From: Candidatus Levybacteria bacterium RIFCSPLOWO2_02_FULL_37_18
Lineage (GTDB): Bacteria > Patescibacteriota > Microgenomatia > Levybacterales > UBA12049
DNA: 46,722 bases
Reading direction: 5' to 3'
NCBI GenBank assembly: GCA_001784115.1
Contig: MFPD01000023.1
Coordinates: 1-46,722, forward strand
Shown here: one piece after another, positions 25,001 through 33,617 of the stretch
Position numbering within the stretch: position 1 is the first letter of the stretch
How the letters are laid out: each line of letters begins with the position of its first letter
Program-made: the position numbers and the translations under genes
The notes under the pieces: generated by a model
What the model was told of the DNA's origin: nothing
Databases searched by the model: none
What the model saw: the letters and a program-made list of their open reading frames with translations, nothing else

Positions 25001-25579
25001 AACAAATACTCCATAATCTACAATTCCTCCACGCTGTCTGTATGCTTTCTTGATTGTGAATTTTTTTTTAAACATTACATTATAATCTTGAAAATTGCGA
25101 ATATGATGTCCTTCGTCAAAATAACGAAGAAGACGACCTGGGAAATTTATTGCGTCTATAGGCGGAATTGCTTCAATAATTAAGGCTTTCCCATTTTTCC
25201 TTAGAATTCTTTTCATATGAAGAAGGACATTTGTTGACACATTATTATTCATGTGATGAATAACTCCTACAATTAAAATTGCATCAAATGAATTACTTGG
25301 AAAGGTGATTTTATCACCACTCATTGTTATAAACTTATAAGGATACTTTTTCTTGGCAAAATCGATCAGGTTTTGATCTATATCAATACCAATATAATCT
25401 GCATTTGAAAAATATTGAGAAAGAATTCCTGTTCCACAACCAATATCAAGAATTTTTGTGTTATTTCTTATCGGCAACTCTTTACGAATTATTTTTTTTA
25501 AGATAAGGTAATTTGCCGTTATAAATCGTATAATAAATTCTTTTAATAAAATTGTACCATCGTTTCTTGAATAGAGCAT
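24983..25579 (-). CDS. Class I SAM-dependent methyltransferase
   Basis: 198 residues from ATG 25579; a TTG at 25594 is possible but overlaps a TATAAT (minus strand, 25599-25594) that may be the -10 box, which would give a 14-base leader. Motif I is ILDIGCGTGILSQYFS, followed by GIDIDQNLIDFAKKK, and FDAILIVGVIHHMNNN with MKRILRKNGKALIIE. These are Methyltransf_11/25 hallmarks. The C-terminus is basic and aromatic. It forms a single-gene unit, divergent from the Gfo/Idh operon and overlapping the GT2 gene end by 18 bases. The substrate is unknown. Confidence 0.78.
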   Translation of the reverse strand: MLYSRNDGTILLKEFIIRFITANYLILKKIIRKELPIRNNTKILDIGCGTGILSQYFSNADYIGIDIDQNLIDFAKKKYPYKFITMSGDKITFPSNSFDAILIVGVIHHMNNNVSTNVLLHMKRILRKNGKALIIEAIPPIDAINFPGRLLRYFDEGHHIRNFQDYNVMFKKKFTIKKAYRQRGGIVDYGVFVLANSP

Positions 25580-25641
25580 AACAATATGAGACAATTATAA
25601 ATATTCTATACAAGAAATTCAAACGAGATTAGAACGTATTT

Positions 25642-26673
25642 ATGGAAAAAACTCAGAAATCTTTTATAAATGTAGCACTCGTTGGTTATGGATATTGGGG
25701 CCCAAACTTACTTAGAGTTTTTAGCGAGTGCGATGCTGTAAAAGTACTCTGGTGTTGTGATAAAAGAGTAGAAAGATTAAAGATTGTAAAAAGAAAATTT
25801 CCCGCTGTAAAAACAACGAGAAAAATAGAAAACATTTTACAGGACGACAAGGTAGATGCGGTAATTATAGCAACCCCATTGTCAACACATTTTATACTGG
25901 CAAAAAAAATACTGTTATTTAACAAGCATGTATGGTTAGAAAAACCAATGACTGAAAATTCTGCCCAAGCTGCCCAGCTTATTGCGTTGGCAAAATCTAA
26001 AAATAAAGTATTATTTGTGGATCACATTTTTCTGTACACACAACCAGTTTCTTACTTAAAAAAAATAATCGATGAAAACGTAATTGGAAAAATATATCAT
26101 CTGGATTCTTCCCGAATTAATTTAGGATTATTTCAACCGGATACAAACGTGATATGGGATTTAGCAATTCATGATATAACAATTATGCTTTACCTTTTTG
26201 GTAAAAATCCTAAGAGTGTTTTCGCGTTTGGTAATTCTCATATTAGAAAAGGACTTGACGATACTGCTTACCTACGTTTTACATTTGACAAAAAAACTTC
26301 GGCTTATATCCGAGTGAGTTGGTTGTCTCCGCTTAAAATTCGCAGAACTATTATTAGTGGTAACAAAAAAATGATTTTATATGATGATTTAGAAACATCA
26401 GAAAAAGTAAAAATTTATGACTACAGAGTTTCGATCAACAAGAATTACAAGCCGTGGTCTTCTACTTCTGGATATCAATATAGAACCGGTGACATTCATA
26501 CACCGGCATTGGAAAATAAAGAGGCGCTAAAAACCGCATGTGAGCATTTTATCGACTGCATACTCAGGAATAAAATACCTTTAACCAGTGGTGAGGCCGG
26601 ATTGAATTGCGTAAAAATTCTTGAAGCAGCTTCATTTTCCTTGAAAAATAAGGGCGCAGAACAAATACTATGA
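25642..26673 (+). CDS. Gfo/Idh/MocA family sugar oxidoreductase
   Basis: 343 residues. An N-terminal Rossmann domain (VALVGYGYWGPNLLRV) is followed by DAVIIATPLSTHF and the signature WLEKPMTENS, where the Lys is catalytic. The C-terminal alpha/beta domain has the conserved His in VIWDLAIHDITIM. In surface-sugar clusters such enzymes oxidise a nucleotide sugar (for example at C3) before transamination. It is first in the unit Gfo/Idh - SDR - aminotransferase - formyltransferase, with 4-base overlaps or small gaps throughout, which strongly implies one pathway. Confidence 0.85.
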   Translation: MEKTQKSFINVALVGYGYWGPNLLRVFSECDAVKVLWCCDKRVERLKIVKRKFPAVKTTRKIENILQDDKVDAVIIATPLSTHFILAKKILLFNKHVWLEKPMTENSAQAAQLIALAKSKNKVLFVDHIFLYTQPVSYLKKIIDENVIGKIYHLDSSRINLGLFQPDTNVIWDLAIHDITIMLYLFGKNPKSVFAFGNSHIRKGLDDTAYLRFTFDKKTSAYIRVSWLSPLKIRRTIISGNKKMILYDDLETSEKVKIYDYRVSINKNYKPWSSTSGYQYRTGDIHTPALENKEALKTACEHFIDCILRNKIPLTSGEAGLNCVKILEAASFSLKNKGAEQIL

Positions 26674-27665
26674 AAATGTACGGGAAGCAAGTTCTTGTAA
26701 CAGGCGGAGCAGGTTTTATAGGGAGTAATTTGGTACGAGCTTTGTTAGCAAAAAATAATTCCGTTTTGGTGGTAGACAACTTTTCTGTTGGATCTATCAA
26801 TAATTTAAAAGATGTAAAGGCAAATAAAAATCTTAAAGTAATCAATGCGGATATTTTGCATAAGCGCACGATGGAAAGTCTCACAAAAGGAATAGATGTT
26901 ATTTTTCATTTGGCTGTTGTGTGCTTGAGAGTATCGTTTAAAGATCCGTTTCTTGTTAATGAGGTAAATTCCACTGGAACTTTATCCATGCTGTGGGCAG
27001 CACATAAAGCAAATGTAAAAAAATTTGTATATTGTTCGTCTTCGGAGGTATATGGTACTGCGGTAACGGCACCAATGAGTGAGATGCATCCTTTACGACC
27101 AACTACGATTTACGGCGCCAGCAAGTTGCAGGGCGAGATATACACAAAATGTTTTAACGATAATTTTGGATTACCCACAGTCATTGTGCGGCCGTTTAAT
27201 ACGTACGGATATCATGAACATGTCTCAGGTCCATATGGTGAAGTGATTCCTCGATTTGTTATACGGATAAAAAATAATTTATCGCCAATTATTTTTGGTG
27301 ACGGTAAGCAGACTCGTGATTTTACGTTCGTTACAGATACGGTGGTTGGCATGATTATGGCCGCGGAAAACGATAGACTAAATGGTGATGTGGTAAACAT
27401 CGCGCGAGGACATGAAGTAACGATTAATGATGTGGCAAAAACCATAATAAAGCAGCTTAATAATGAAGTAAAGATTACATACGTGTCCCCTAGGCCATCT
27501 GATGTTAGAAGACATTTTGCTGATATTACTAAAGCAAAAAAAATCTTGAATTTCATGCCGAAAATTTCTATTGAAGAAGGTCTTGAGATGTATTTAGCAT
27601 ATCTTGAAAATGAAAAGATAGATTTTAAGACAGCGTTAAAACCTGTTCCGGAAAGGAATTGGTAA
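26670..27665 (+). CDS. NAD-dependent epimerase/dehydratase (UDP-sugar 4-epimerase-like SDR)
   Basis: 331 residues. The NAD loop is VTGGAGFIGSN (10-20), Ser is in YCSSSEVYG (121-129), and Tyr148/Lys152 lie in TIYGASKLQGE. VRPFNTYGYHEHVSGPYGEVIPRF and KQTRDFTFVTDTV are typical of 4-epimerase or 4,6-dehydratase subfamilies acting on UDP-sugars. It overlaps the Gfo/Idh gene by 4 bases (ATGA) and precedes the aminotransferase by 3 bases. It should provide or isomerise the keto sugar for that aminotransferase. Confidence 0.8.
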   Translation: MKMYGKQVLVTGGAGFIGSNLVRALLAKNNSVLVVDNFSVGSINNLKDVKANKNLKVINADILHKRTMESLTKGIDVIFHLAVVCLRVSFKDPFLVNEVNSTGTLSMLWAAHKANVKKFVYCSSSEVYGTAVTAPMSEMHPLRPTTIYGASKLQGEIYTKCFNDNFGLPTVIVRPFNTYGYHEHVSGPYGEVIPRFVIRIKNNLSPIIFGDGKQTRDFTFVTDTVVGMIMAAENDRLNGDVVNIARGHEVTINDVAKTIIKQLNNEVKITYVSPRPSDVRRHFADITKAKKILNFMPKISIEEGLEMYLAYLENEKIDFKTALKPVPERNW

Positions 27666-27668
27666 ACA

Positions 27669-28799
27669 ATGATTGTTCCTCTTACAAAACCATTTCTTGA
27701 CAGGAATGAAGAAGAAGCAGTGGTAAAGGTTTTGCGCAGCGGATGGCATACGCAAGGGCCTCAAGTGGAAATATTAGAAAAAGAGTTTTGTGCTTATACA
27801 AAAGTAAAACATGCGGTAGCGGTTTCAAGTTGTACAACCGGACTTTATTTGTCGCTTTTGATAGCAGGAATCGGAAAACATGATGAAGTGTTGGTTCCAT
27901 CTTTCACTTTTATTGCCACCGTCAACGTAATCGTTCAGGCAGGAGCAGTTCCCGTATTTGTTGAAGTTGACAGAAACTCATTCAATATAGATCCAAACCA
28001 ACTAGAAAAAAAAATTACAAAGAAAACAAAGTCAATTATAGTCGTTGATCAAGTTGGAAATCCATGTGATCTTGATAGAGTAAAAAAAATTGCAAGAAAA
28101 CATGGCCTTTTTATTATCCAGGATGCGGCATGTTCGCTTGGGTCATTGTACAAAAATAAAAGAATTGGAGGATTGGCAGACGTAACTTGTTTTAGTTTTC
28201 ATCCTCGGAAAGTAATAAGCTCTGGCGAGGGAGGAATGATTACTACCAACATAAAAAGTATTGCACAACAAGCCAAAATACTGCGTACGCATGGAGCGTC
28301 GATATCAGATTATAAGCGGCACAACACAATAAAAATTACAGCGGAGTCATATAGTGTTGCAGGATTCAACTATCGGTTAACAGATATTCAAGCAGCAATT
28401 GTAATTGCCCAGATGAAAAAACTCCCCAGTATTATAAAAAAACGTACGTATCTGGCAAATAGATATACTAATTTTCTCGCATCTATTAGAAGTATTCGCA
28501 CGCCATATACTCCTTCGTATGCGATTCCCAACTGGCAGTCATATATTATTACATTGCTTCCTGGCGCATCGTTATTACAAGAAGAACTAATGCAAAAACT
28601 GCTAGATCGGGGAATTGTTACTCGTAGGGGGGTCATGGCCTGTCATCTAGAACCATATTACAAAAATAGTATTAGAAACTGTTCGCTTCCTATTACGGAA
28701 ATGCTTACAAAAAACACGGTAACCTTACCTCTTTTTCCTGAGTTGACTGTTAAACAGCAAGATTATGTGATAGGGTCACTTAAACTACTTCTGAAATGA
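27669..28799 (+). CDS. DegT/DnrJ/EryC1 family sugar aminotransferase
   Basis: 376 residues, normal length. SSCTTGLYLSL (PLP phosphate binding), Asp152 in IIQDAACSLGS and PLP Lys181 in CFSFHPRKVISSGEGGM are all present, as is the GFNYRLTDIQAAI block. It aminates a keto nucleotide sugar using glutamate as donor. The upstream Gfo/Idh enzyme and the downstream formyltransferase (4-base overlap) make an N-formylamino sugar the likely end product. The other DegT gene in the window (17716-18819) is in a different unit and looks only distantly related. Confidence 0.88.
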   Translation: MIVPLTKPFLDRNEEEAVVKVLRSGWHTQGPQVEILEKEFCAYTKVKHAVAVSSCTTGLYLSLLIAGIGKHDEVLVPSFTFIATVNVIVQAGAVPVFVEVDRNSFNIDPNQLEKKITKKTKSIIVVDQVGNPCDLDRVKKIARKHGLFIIQDAACSLGSLYKNKRIGGLADVTCFSFHPRKVISSGEGGMITTNIKSIAQQAKILRTHGASISDYKRHNTIKITAESYSVAGFNYRLTDIQAAIVIAQMKKLPSIIKKRTYLANRYTNFLASIRSIRTPYTPSYAIPNWQSYIITLLPGASLLQEELMQKLLDRGIVTRRGVMACHLEPYYKNSIRNCSLPITEMLTKNTVTLPLFPELTVKQQDYVIGSLKLLLK

Positions 28800-29734
28800 A
28801 AAAAACAAACACCCCCATTTTTTTTATCGGAGGAAAAGATAGAGGACTGTCTGTTATTACCTGCATGTTGGAGATGAATGAAAACCTGGTTGGAGGATGT
28901 ATCCTTAATGAGGATATTCATGAGCACGAAAAAAAATCAGAGCAAATCGAAAAGTTATTACAATCAAAAAAAATCCCCTATTTGTTGACTAAGTCGGTTA
29001 AAACAAAAGAGCAGATTACTTTTATAAAAAATCGAAAGCCAAAACTAATAGTTGTAGTTGGATGGCGGTCCATTATTCCGCCGGAAGTTTTATCAATTCC
29101 GGTTTTTGGATGCGTGGCAATACATGAATCTCTCCTTCCAAAATATCGAGGATTCGCCCCTGTAAATTGGGCGGTAATAAATGGAGAGAAACAGACAGGG
29201 ACTACGCTGTTTTTTTTGGATGAGGGCCTAGATAGTGGAGATATTGTCGCACAAAAAAAAATTAAGATCTCTTTATATGATTCTGTTTGGGATGTATATA
29301 AAAAGACGAGCAGCGAAACTCTAGAGCTTTTTAAGCAGTATCTTCCTCTACTAAAAAAAAACCAGGCACCACGCAAAAAACAATCCGAAGAGATCGCAAC
29401 ATATACGTGCGCTCGAACCCCCAACGATGGACTTATCAATTGGAATAATTCGACTCTGGGAATATATAACCTTATTCGTGGTTTACATTACCCTTATCCT
29501 GGAGCTTTTACATATTACAAGGGCAAAAAACTTTTCATATGGAGAGCATCAATACCCACGCAACGAATGTATGTCGGAAGAATTCCTGGAAAGATCGTAT
29601 CTTTGATCAAAAGGATTGGAGTTGAAGTGCTTACCGGTGATGGAATTATATTGCTCGAACAGGTGCAGTTTGAGAACCAGAAAAAAGTCAATGCTTGTGA
29701 AATTATTTCTTCAATTAAAGATTCGTTGGGTTGA
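28796..29734 (+). CDS. Sugar N-formyltransferase-like protein (Fmt/ArnA-N family)
   Basis: 312 residues. An N-terminal formyltransferase domain is followed by a C-terminal Fmt_C-like domain (IPGKIVSLIKR, then VLTGDGIILLEQVQ). The active-site His110 and the HESLLPKYRG loop (110-119) are present, as is the catalytic Asp146 in GLDSGDI. The Asn normally two residues before the His is Ala108 here. The family uses N10-formyl-tetrahydrofolate to formylate an amine. Its place after a DegT aminotransferase points to a nucleotide amino sugar rather than Met-tRNA. It is the last gene of the unit starting at 25642. Confidence 0.8.
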   Translation: MKKTNTPIFFIGGKDRGLSVITCMLEMNENLVGGCILNEDIHEHEKKSEQIEKLLQSKKIPYLLTKSVKTKEQITFIKNRKPKLIVVVGWRSIIPPEVLSIPVFGCVAIHESLLPKYRGFAPVNWAVINGEKQTGTTLFFLDEGLDSGDIVAQKKIKISLYDSVWDVYKKTSSETLELFKQYLPLLKKNQAPRKKQSEEIATYTCARTPNDGLINWNNSTLGIYNLIRGLHYPYPGAFTYYKGKKLFIWRASIPTQRMYVGRIPGKIVSLIKRIGVEVLTGDGIILLEQVQFENQKKVNACEIISSIKDSLG

Positions 29735-29781
29735 CTTATTTTTCACTGTATATTTGACATTTATCCATTGTTAAGATAAAG

Positions 29782-29790
29782 TGTTACAAT
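29782..29790 (+). promoter_or_regulatory. Extended -10 promoter for gmhA, leaderless
   Basis: TG-T-TACAAT (29782-29790), 6 bases before ATG 29797. A TTGACA at 29754-29759 is too far (25 bp) for this box but stands 17 bp from a weaker TAAAGT (29777-29782), so two overlapping promoters are possible. Confidence 0.55.
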
Positions 29791-29796
29791 AAATTT

Positions 29797-30420
29797 ATGA
29801 CTAAAGTTAGCAGGAAGTATCAGGATCGCGTCCGAAAACGCTTATTGGAAAGTGCTGATGTTAAAAAAAAAGTAGCGCAAGATTGTCTGGAATCAATTTT
29901 AGCCGCAACACAGCTGATAGTTGATACATTTGAATCCGGTGGTAAGGTAATGATTTGCGGAAATGGCGGTAGTGCAGCCGACTCTCAACATATGGCTGGC
30001 GAACTGATTTGCGTTTTAAACAAAGCGTTTGATAGACCCGGTCTTCCTGCCATTGCTTTAACTACCGATACCTCTATTTTAACAGCGTCAGCCAATGACA
30101 TGGGTTTTGAAAATGTCTACAAACGTCAGGTTCTCACGTTAGGCAGGCCCGGTGATCTTTTGATTGCTATTTCAACCAGCGGTAATTCTCCAAATATACT
30201 TGCCGCGGCCCAAGCAGCCAGGGAAGCTTTGATACATACAATAGCCCTAACCGGCAAGGAGGGTAAACTACAAAAAATAGCCGATATAGCAGTATGTGTC
30301 CCGAGTAACATGACTCAATGCATTCAAGAATCCCATATAGCCATAGAACATATAATCTGTGAGTTGGTAGAACATCATTTCTTTGGTTCAAAAATAGGTA
30401 AAAATAAGGCATGGTTATAA
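29797..30420 (+). CDS. gmhA: Phosphoheptose isomerase (sedoheptulose-7-phosphate isomerase)
   Basis: 207 residues, a single SIS domain. GmhA converts sedoheptulose 7-phosphate to D-glycero-D-manno-heptose 7-phosphate, the first heptose step, in the cytoplasm. It has MICGNGGSAADSQHMAGEL, then the second phosphate loop AISTSGNSPNILAA and the conserved QESHIAIEHIICELVE near the C-terminus, with the His used in catalysis. Length is slightly above the usual 190-200 because of an N-terminal extension. It is followed by hddA with a 10-base overlap. No gmhB (heptose bisphosphate phosphatase) is seen in the window. Confidence 0.9.
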   Translation: MTKVSRKYQDRVRKRLLESADVKKKVAQDCLESILAATQLIVDTFESGGKVMICGNGGSAADSQHMAGELICVLNKAFDRPGLPAIALTTDTSILTASANDMGFENVYKRQVLTLGRPGDLLIAISTSGNSPNILAAAQAAREALIHTIALTGKEGKLQKIADIAVCVPSNMTQCIQESHIAIEHIICELVEHHFFGSKIGKNKAWL

Positions 30421-31412
30421 GCAGAACTCCCTTTCGAATTTCTTTTTTTGGCGGAGGAACAGACTATCCTACCTGGTATAAAAAATATGGCGGTTCTGTT
30501 TTGGCTACTGCTATAAATAAATATTGCTATCTCTCAGTAAGATACTTACCACCATTCTTTGAACATAAATATAGTATTGTTTATTCCAAGATTGAAAGCT
30601 GTGATGAAATCGATGAGATCGTCCATCCTTCCGTGCGGACGGTTCTACAATATCTCAAGATAAATCAAGGTTTGAAAATTCACCATGACGGTGACTTGCC
30701 TGCCCGAAGTGGATTAGGCTCCAGCTCAGCCTTTACTGTTGGGCTTTTAAATGCTTTATATGCACTTGGAGGTAAAATGATCAATAAAAAGCAATTAGCC
30801 AAAGAGAGTACTTATATTGAGCAAGAGGTTTTAAAAGAGACAGTTGGATCACAAGATCAAGTGTTAGCATCGTATGGAGGATTTAACCTGATTACTTTTC
30901 ATACAGATGGGGAAATAACACTAAAACCCATGACCATCTCTTCCAAACGTGTTGAAGATCTGCAAAAGCATTTAATGCTTTTCTATACAGGAATAGCGCG
31001 GACAGCCTCTGACATTGCTAAGAGTTATGTCAATAATATGAAAAGTAGGCAAAAACAGCTGGATCGTTTGCAGGAGCTGGTATCAGATGCTTTTGAGCTT
31101 CTTAATAGCAGAAAAGATATAAAAGATTTCGGCAAACTTTTAAACGAATCTTGGCAAATCAAACGAACACTTAGTTCTACAGTCTCTAATCCCAAAATAG
31201 ATGAACTTTACAAAAGAGCTTTATCAACAGGAGCTTTAGGAGGAAAGCTAACCGGTGCAGGTGGCGGGGGTTTTCTACTTCTTTTTGTTCCACCTTCCCA
31301 TCAAGCTAAAGTAAGAAAAGAATTCAAAAAACTTATTTATGTTCCTTTCAAATTTGAGCGTGAAGGATCTCAAATAATTTTTTTTGATCAGCAGGAGAAT
31401 TATTCTTTTTAA
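30411..31412 (+). CDS. hddA: D-glycero-alpha-D-manno-heptose 7-phosphate kinase
   Basis: 333 residues, a GHMP-superfamily kinase that phosphorylates C1 of heptose 7-phosphate. The N-terminal RTPFRISFFGGGTDYP (5-20) is diagnostic of the HddA/fucokinase-like branch. The ATP loop is ARSGLGSSSAFTVG (98-111), and the third motif TGAGGGGFLLLF is near residue 280. Partner genes are gmhA just upstream and hddC at 35243, which together make the GDP-D-glycero-D-manno-heptose route. The start overlaps gmhA by 10 bases. Confidence 0.88.
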   Translation: MVISRTPFRISFFGGGTDYPTWYKKYGGSVLATAINKYCYLSVRYLPPFFEHKYSIVYSKIESCDEIDEIVHPSVRTVLQYLKINQGLKIHHDGDLPARSGLGSSSAFTVGLLNALYALGGKMINKKQLAKESTYIEQEVLKETVGSQDQVLASYGGFNLITFHTDGEITLKPMTISSKRVEDLQKHLMLFYTGIARTASDIAKSYVNNMKSRQKQLDRLQELVSDAFELLNSRKDIKDFGKLLNESWQIKRTLSSTVSNPKIDELYKRALSTGALGGKLTGAGGGGFLLLFVPPSHQAKVRKEFKKLIYVPFKFEREGSQIIFFDQQENYSF

Positions 31413-31417
31413 GACAT

Positions 31418-32410
31418 ATGAGTTTTTTTAAAAATAAAAAGGTGTTAGTTACAGGCGGGACCGGCTTGATTGGTAGACCATTAGTTGAGAAGCTTATAAA
31501 AGAAGACGCCAAAGTAACAGTAGTCTCTTTAGATGATTCCAGTCTGGCACCAAAAGGAGTTACGTTTGCGAGAGTTGACTTGCGGGAATTTAACAATTGT
31601 ATGGATGTCTGTAAGGGTAAAGATATAGTTTTTAATTTGGCAGGTATTAAAGGTTCTCCCATGTTGAATCAGAAGAAACCGGCCAGCTTTTTTGTTCCCA
31701 CCATTTCTTTTAATACCAACATGATGGAAGCTAGCCGTCGTCGAGGGGTTCCTAGATTCTTATATGCTAGCACAGTCGGTGTATATGCGCCTGCTGAAAT
31801 TTTTCATGAAGATGATGTATGGAAAACTTTTCCTTCAGAGAATGACCGTTTTGCCGGCTGGGCCAAAAGAATGGGTGAGATACAAGCTGAAAGTTATAAA
31901 ATTGAATACGGATGGGATAAAATCTCTATAGTAAGGCCAGCAAATGTGTATGGTCCATATGACAACTTTGATCCCAAAACCGCTATGGTTATTCCTTCGC
32001 TAATACATCGAGCTATGTCCGGAGAAAATCCATTAACTGTTTGGGGTGATGGAACGCCCGTCAGGGACTTTATTTATTCCAAAGACGTAGCAGAAGGCAT
32101 GATGTTGGTAGTAGAAAAAGGAATCAATGTACCAATTAATCTAGGAAGCGGAACAGGGATTACCATTAAAGAAATCGCGCAAACGATTGCAAAAAATGTT
32201 CCTCATGGGAAAGTTAAGATAGTATGGGACAAAAGTAAACCTACGGGAGATGCTAAACGCTTAATGGATATAACCAGGGCCAAAAAATTATTAGGCTTTA
32301 AACAAAGGTACTCATTAGAAGATGGTATTAAAGAAACAATTGAATGGTATATAAAAAATAAAGATAATTTAGATAAAAGATACAATGTCTTTTACGAGAA
32401 TAAAACTTAA
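31418..32410 (+). CDS. WcaG/GDP-fucose-synthase-like SDR lacking the catalytic Tyr
   Basis: 330 residues. The NAD loop is VTGGTGLIGRP (11-21), there is a Ser/Thr in YASTVGVY (117-123), and VRPANVYGPYDNFDPK, SLIHRAM and VWGDGTPVRDFIY blocks follow. Those blocks match GDP-4-keto-6-deoxymannose epimerase/reductases. In the usual Tyr-x3-Lys motif Lys150 is present (GWAKRMGE), but the position four residues before it is Ala146. It is third in the gmhA-hddA unit, so a GDP-heptose derivative is the likely substrate. Two similar genes (36207 and 41143, minus strand) share the missing Tyr. Confidence 0.75.
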   Translation: MSFFKNKKVLVTGGTGLIGRPLVEKLIKEDAKVTVVSLDDSSLAPKGVTFARVDLREFNNCMDVCKGKDIVFNLAGIKGSPMLNQKKPASFFVPTISFNTNMMEASRRRGVPRFLYASTVGVYAPAEIFHEDDVWKTFPSENDRFAGWAKRMGEIQAESYKIEYGWDKISIVRPANVYGPYDNFDPKTAMVIPSLIHRAMSGENPLTVWGDGTPVRDFIYSKDVAEGMMLVVEKGINVPINLGSGTGITIKEIAQTIAKNVPHGKVKIVWDKSKPTGDAKRLMDITRAKKLLGFKQRYSLEDGIKETIEWYIKNKDNLDKRYNVFYENKT

Positions 32411-32453
32411 TAACCGGAATATCAAAAAGTATCGTGAGGGTTTCTAGGCGAGT

Positions 32454-33509
32454 TTATTTAGAATCAATTATTTTTCGTACCTCTTTTGCAGATTCAATAC
32501 AATTTGCAATCTTTCCCGCAAATACGGTAGTAATTTTCCTGTTTATTTGTTGCACATGGTGGAGGCGTTCGTCTGTTGCTTCTTTGTTAGGCAACACTGC
32601 TCTTATAGTGTACATGGAACCTACGTGTCTTGCTTTTTTAATCATGGGAATAAAAATTGCTGCGCTATCAATAAATGATTGATAGTTGGTTATTGGAGGA
32701 TTTTTAATAATTTTGGCATTTAACAACGTTTTGTATTTGTTAGGAATGACAGGGTGTATTCCGACATTCATTTGATGAACGGCGTGAACAACATTTCCCA
32801 TTAAAAAGCAAGACGATTTTCCATAGGGGTCTATACAAAAGAAAGGACCATCCATAATGATAATACTTTTGTTTTTAAATTTATTTGGAAGCTCAACAAT
32901 TATTTTTTCACAGAGTTGGTACTTATATCTTCTCCGTTTTGTTTTATATCTAGAAAGAAGATTATTAATGGAAGCATACGTGCATATAACTGTATGGTCA
33001 TATAAGTTTAGATAGCTTGAGTTAGCTTTTTTATTAAGTAATACTCGCACATTTTTTCCTTTCAACCGTTCCCAACAAGTTCTATATAGAATTTCTGGAT
33101 CAATAGAACTTTCTTTAACTTTTATACAAAGATCAATAGTTTTTTTATCGATAACACCAGGATTTTTATATGAAAATTCTAACGAAAACTGTTCCAAAAA
33201 TCTAATAAACTTATCAGCCGGAGTAAGACTATTTTCTTTTGCGATACAGTAAAATCGTTCAATAGAGTCAATGACTGCATCAGGATATTCTTTTTTAAAT
33301 TCCTCAGTAGATTTAAGAGATGAGATAACAGTTTCGGGGCTGCGGGGATAATGATAGCCTTTGTGGAGCCTAAGTTGATTTACTGCCGATGCAGACGTTA
33401 AGATGTCATCTTGCATTTCGATTAGGTCTACGATATATTTATCAGCAAGATAGAGGGCAGCAGTAATTCCATAAATTCCACCACCAATAACAGCTATTCT
33501 CTTTTTCAT
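32454..33509 (-). CDS. FAD-dependent oxidoreductase (DAO-like fold)
   Basis: 351 residues. The N-terminal FAD-binding loop is IAVIGGGIYGITAALYLA (5-22), followed by the NQLRLHKGYHYPRSPET block I associate with FAD proteins of polysaccharide clusters, and a C-terminal TTVFAGKIANCIESAKEV, a second FAD contact. The substrate is unknown; amine or alcohol oxidation of a sugar is possible. A TATTAT box (33520-33515) lies 5 bases before the ATG. It points away from the Gfo/Idh gene at 33618 and towards the SDR at 31418, and it splits the heptose genes. Confidence 0.7.
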   Translation of the reverse strand: MKKRIAVIGGGIYGITAALYLADKYIVDLIEMQDDILTSASAVNQLRLHKGYHYPRSPETVISSLKSTEEFKKEYPDAVIDSIERFYCIAKENSLTPADKFIRFLEQFSLEFSYKNPGVIDKKTIDLCIKVKESSIDPEILYRTCWERLKGKNVRVLLNKKANSSYLNLYDHTVICTYASINNLLSRYKTKRRRYKYQLCEKIIVELPNKFKNKSIIIMDGPFFCIDPYGKSSCFLMGNVVHAVHQMNVGIHPVIPNKYKTLLNAKIIKNPPITNYQSFIDSAAIFIPMIKKARHVGSMYTIRAVLPNKEATDERLHHVQQINRKITTVFAGKIANCIESAKEVRKIIDSK

Positions 33510-33514
33510 TTGTT

Positions 33515-33520
33515 ATAATA
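33515..33520 (-). promoter_or_regulatory. Possible -10 box for the FAD oxidoreductase
   Basis: TATTAT (33520-33515), 5 bases before ATG 33509. No convincing -35 at 16-18 bp. The rest of the 108-base gap to 33618 is AT-rich with a short inverted repeat (TTGG at 33581-33584, CCAA at 33591-33594). Confidence 0.35.
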
Positions 33521-33617
33521 AAAGGAAAAGTTTATGGCCGTCATAAAAGTGTTACAACGTAGAAGATTATACATTAAATTTTGGGATTAACCAATAAACC
33601 ACTGCTCATGTAAAAAT

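Noticed and set aside
29754-29759. TTGACA as the main gmhA -35 box
   Set aside because: It is 25 bp from the better -10 (TACAAT). It only fits a weaker TAAAGT, so it was not annotated as a separate promoter.
32434-32682. A plus-strand open frame of 82 codons
   Set aside because: It is antisense to the C-terminal part of the FAD oxidoreductase, with no homology or start signal. Similar antisense frames across the window (for example 19078-19551 and 28978-29439) were dropped for the same reason.
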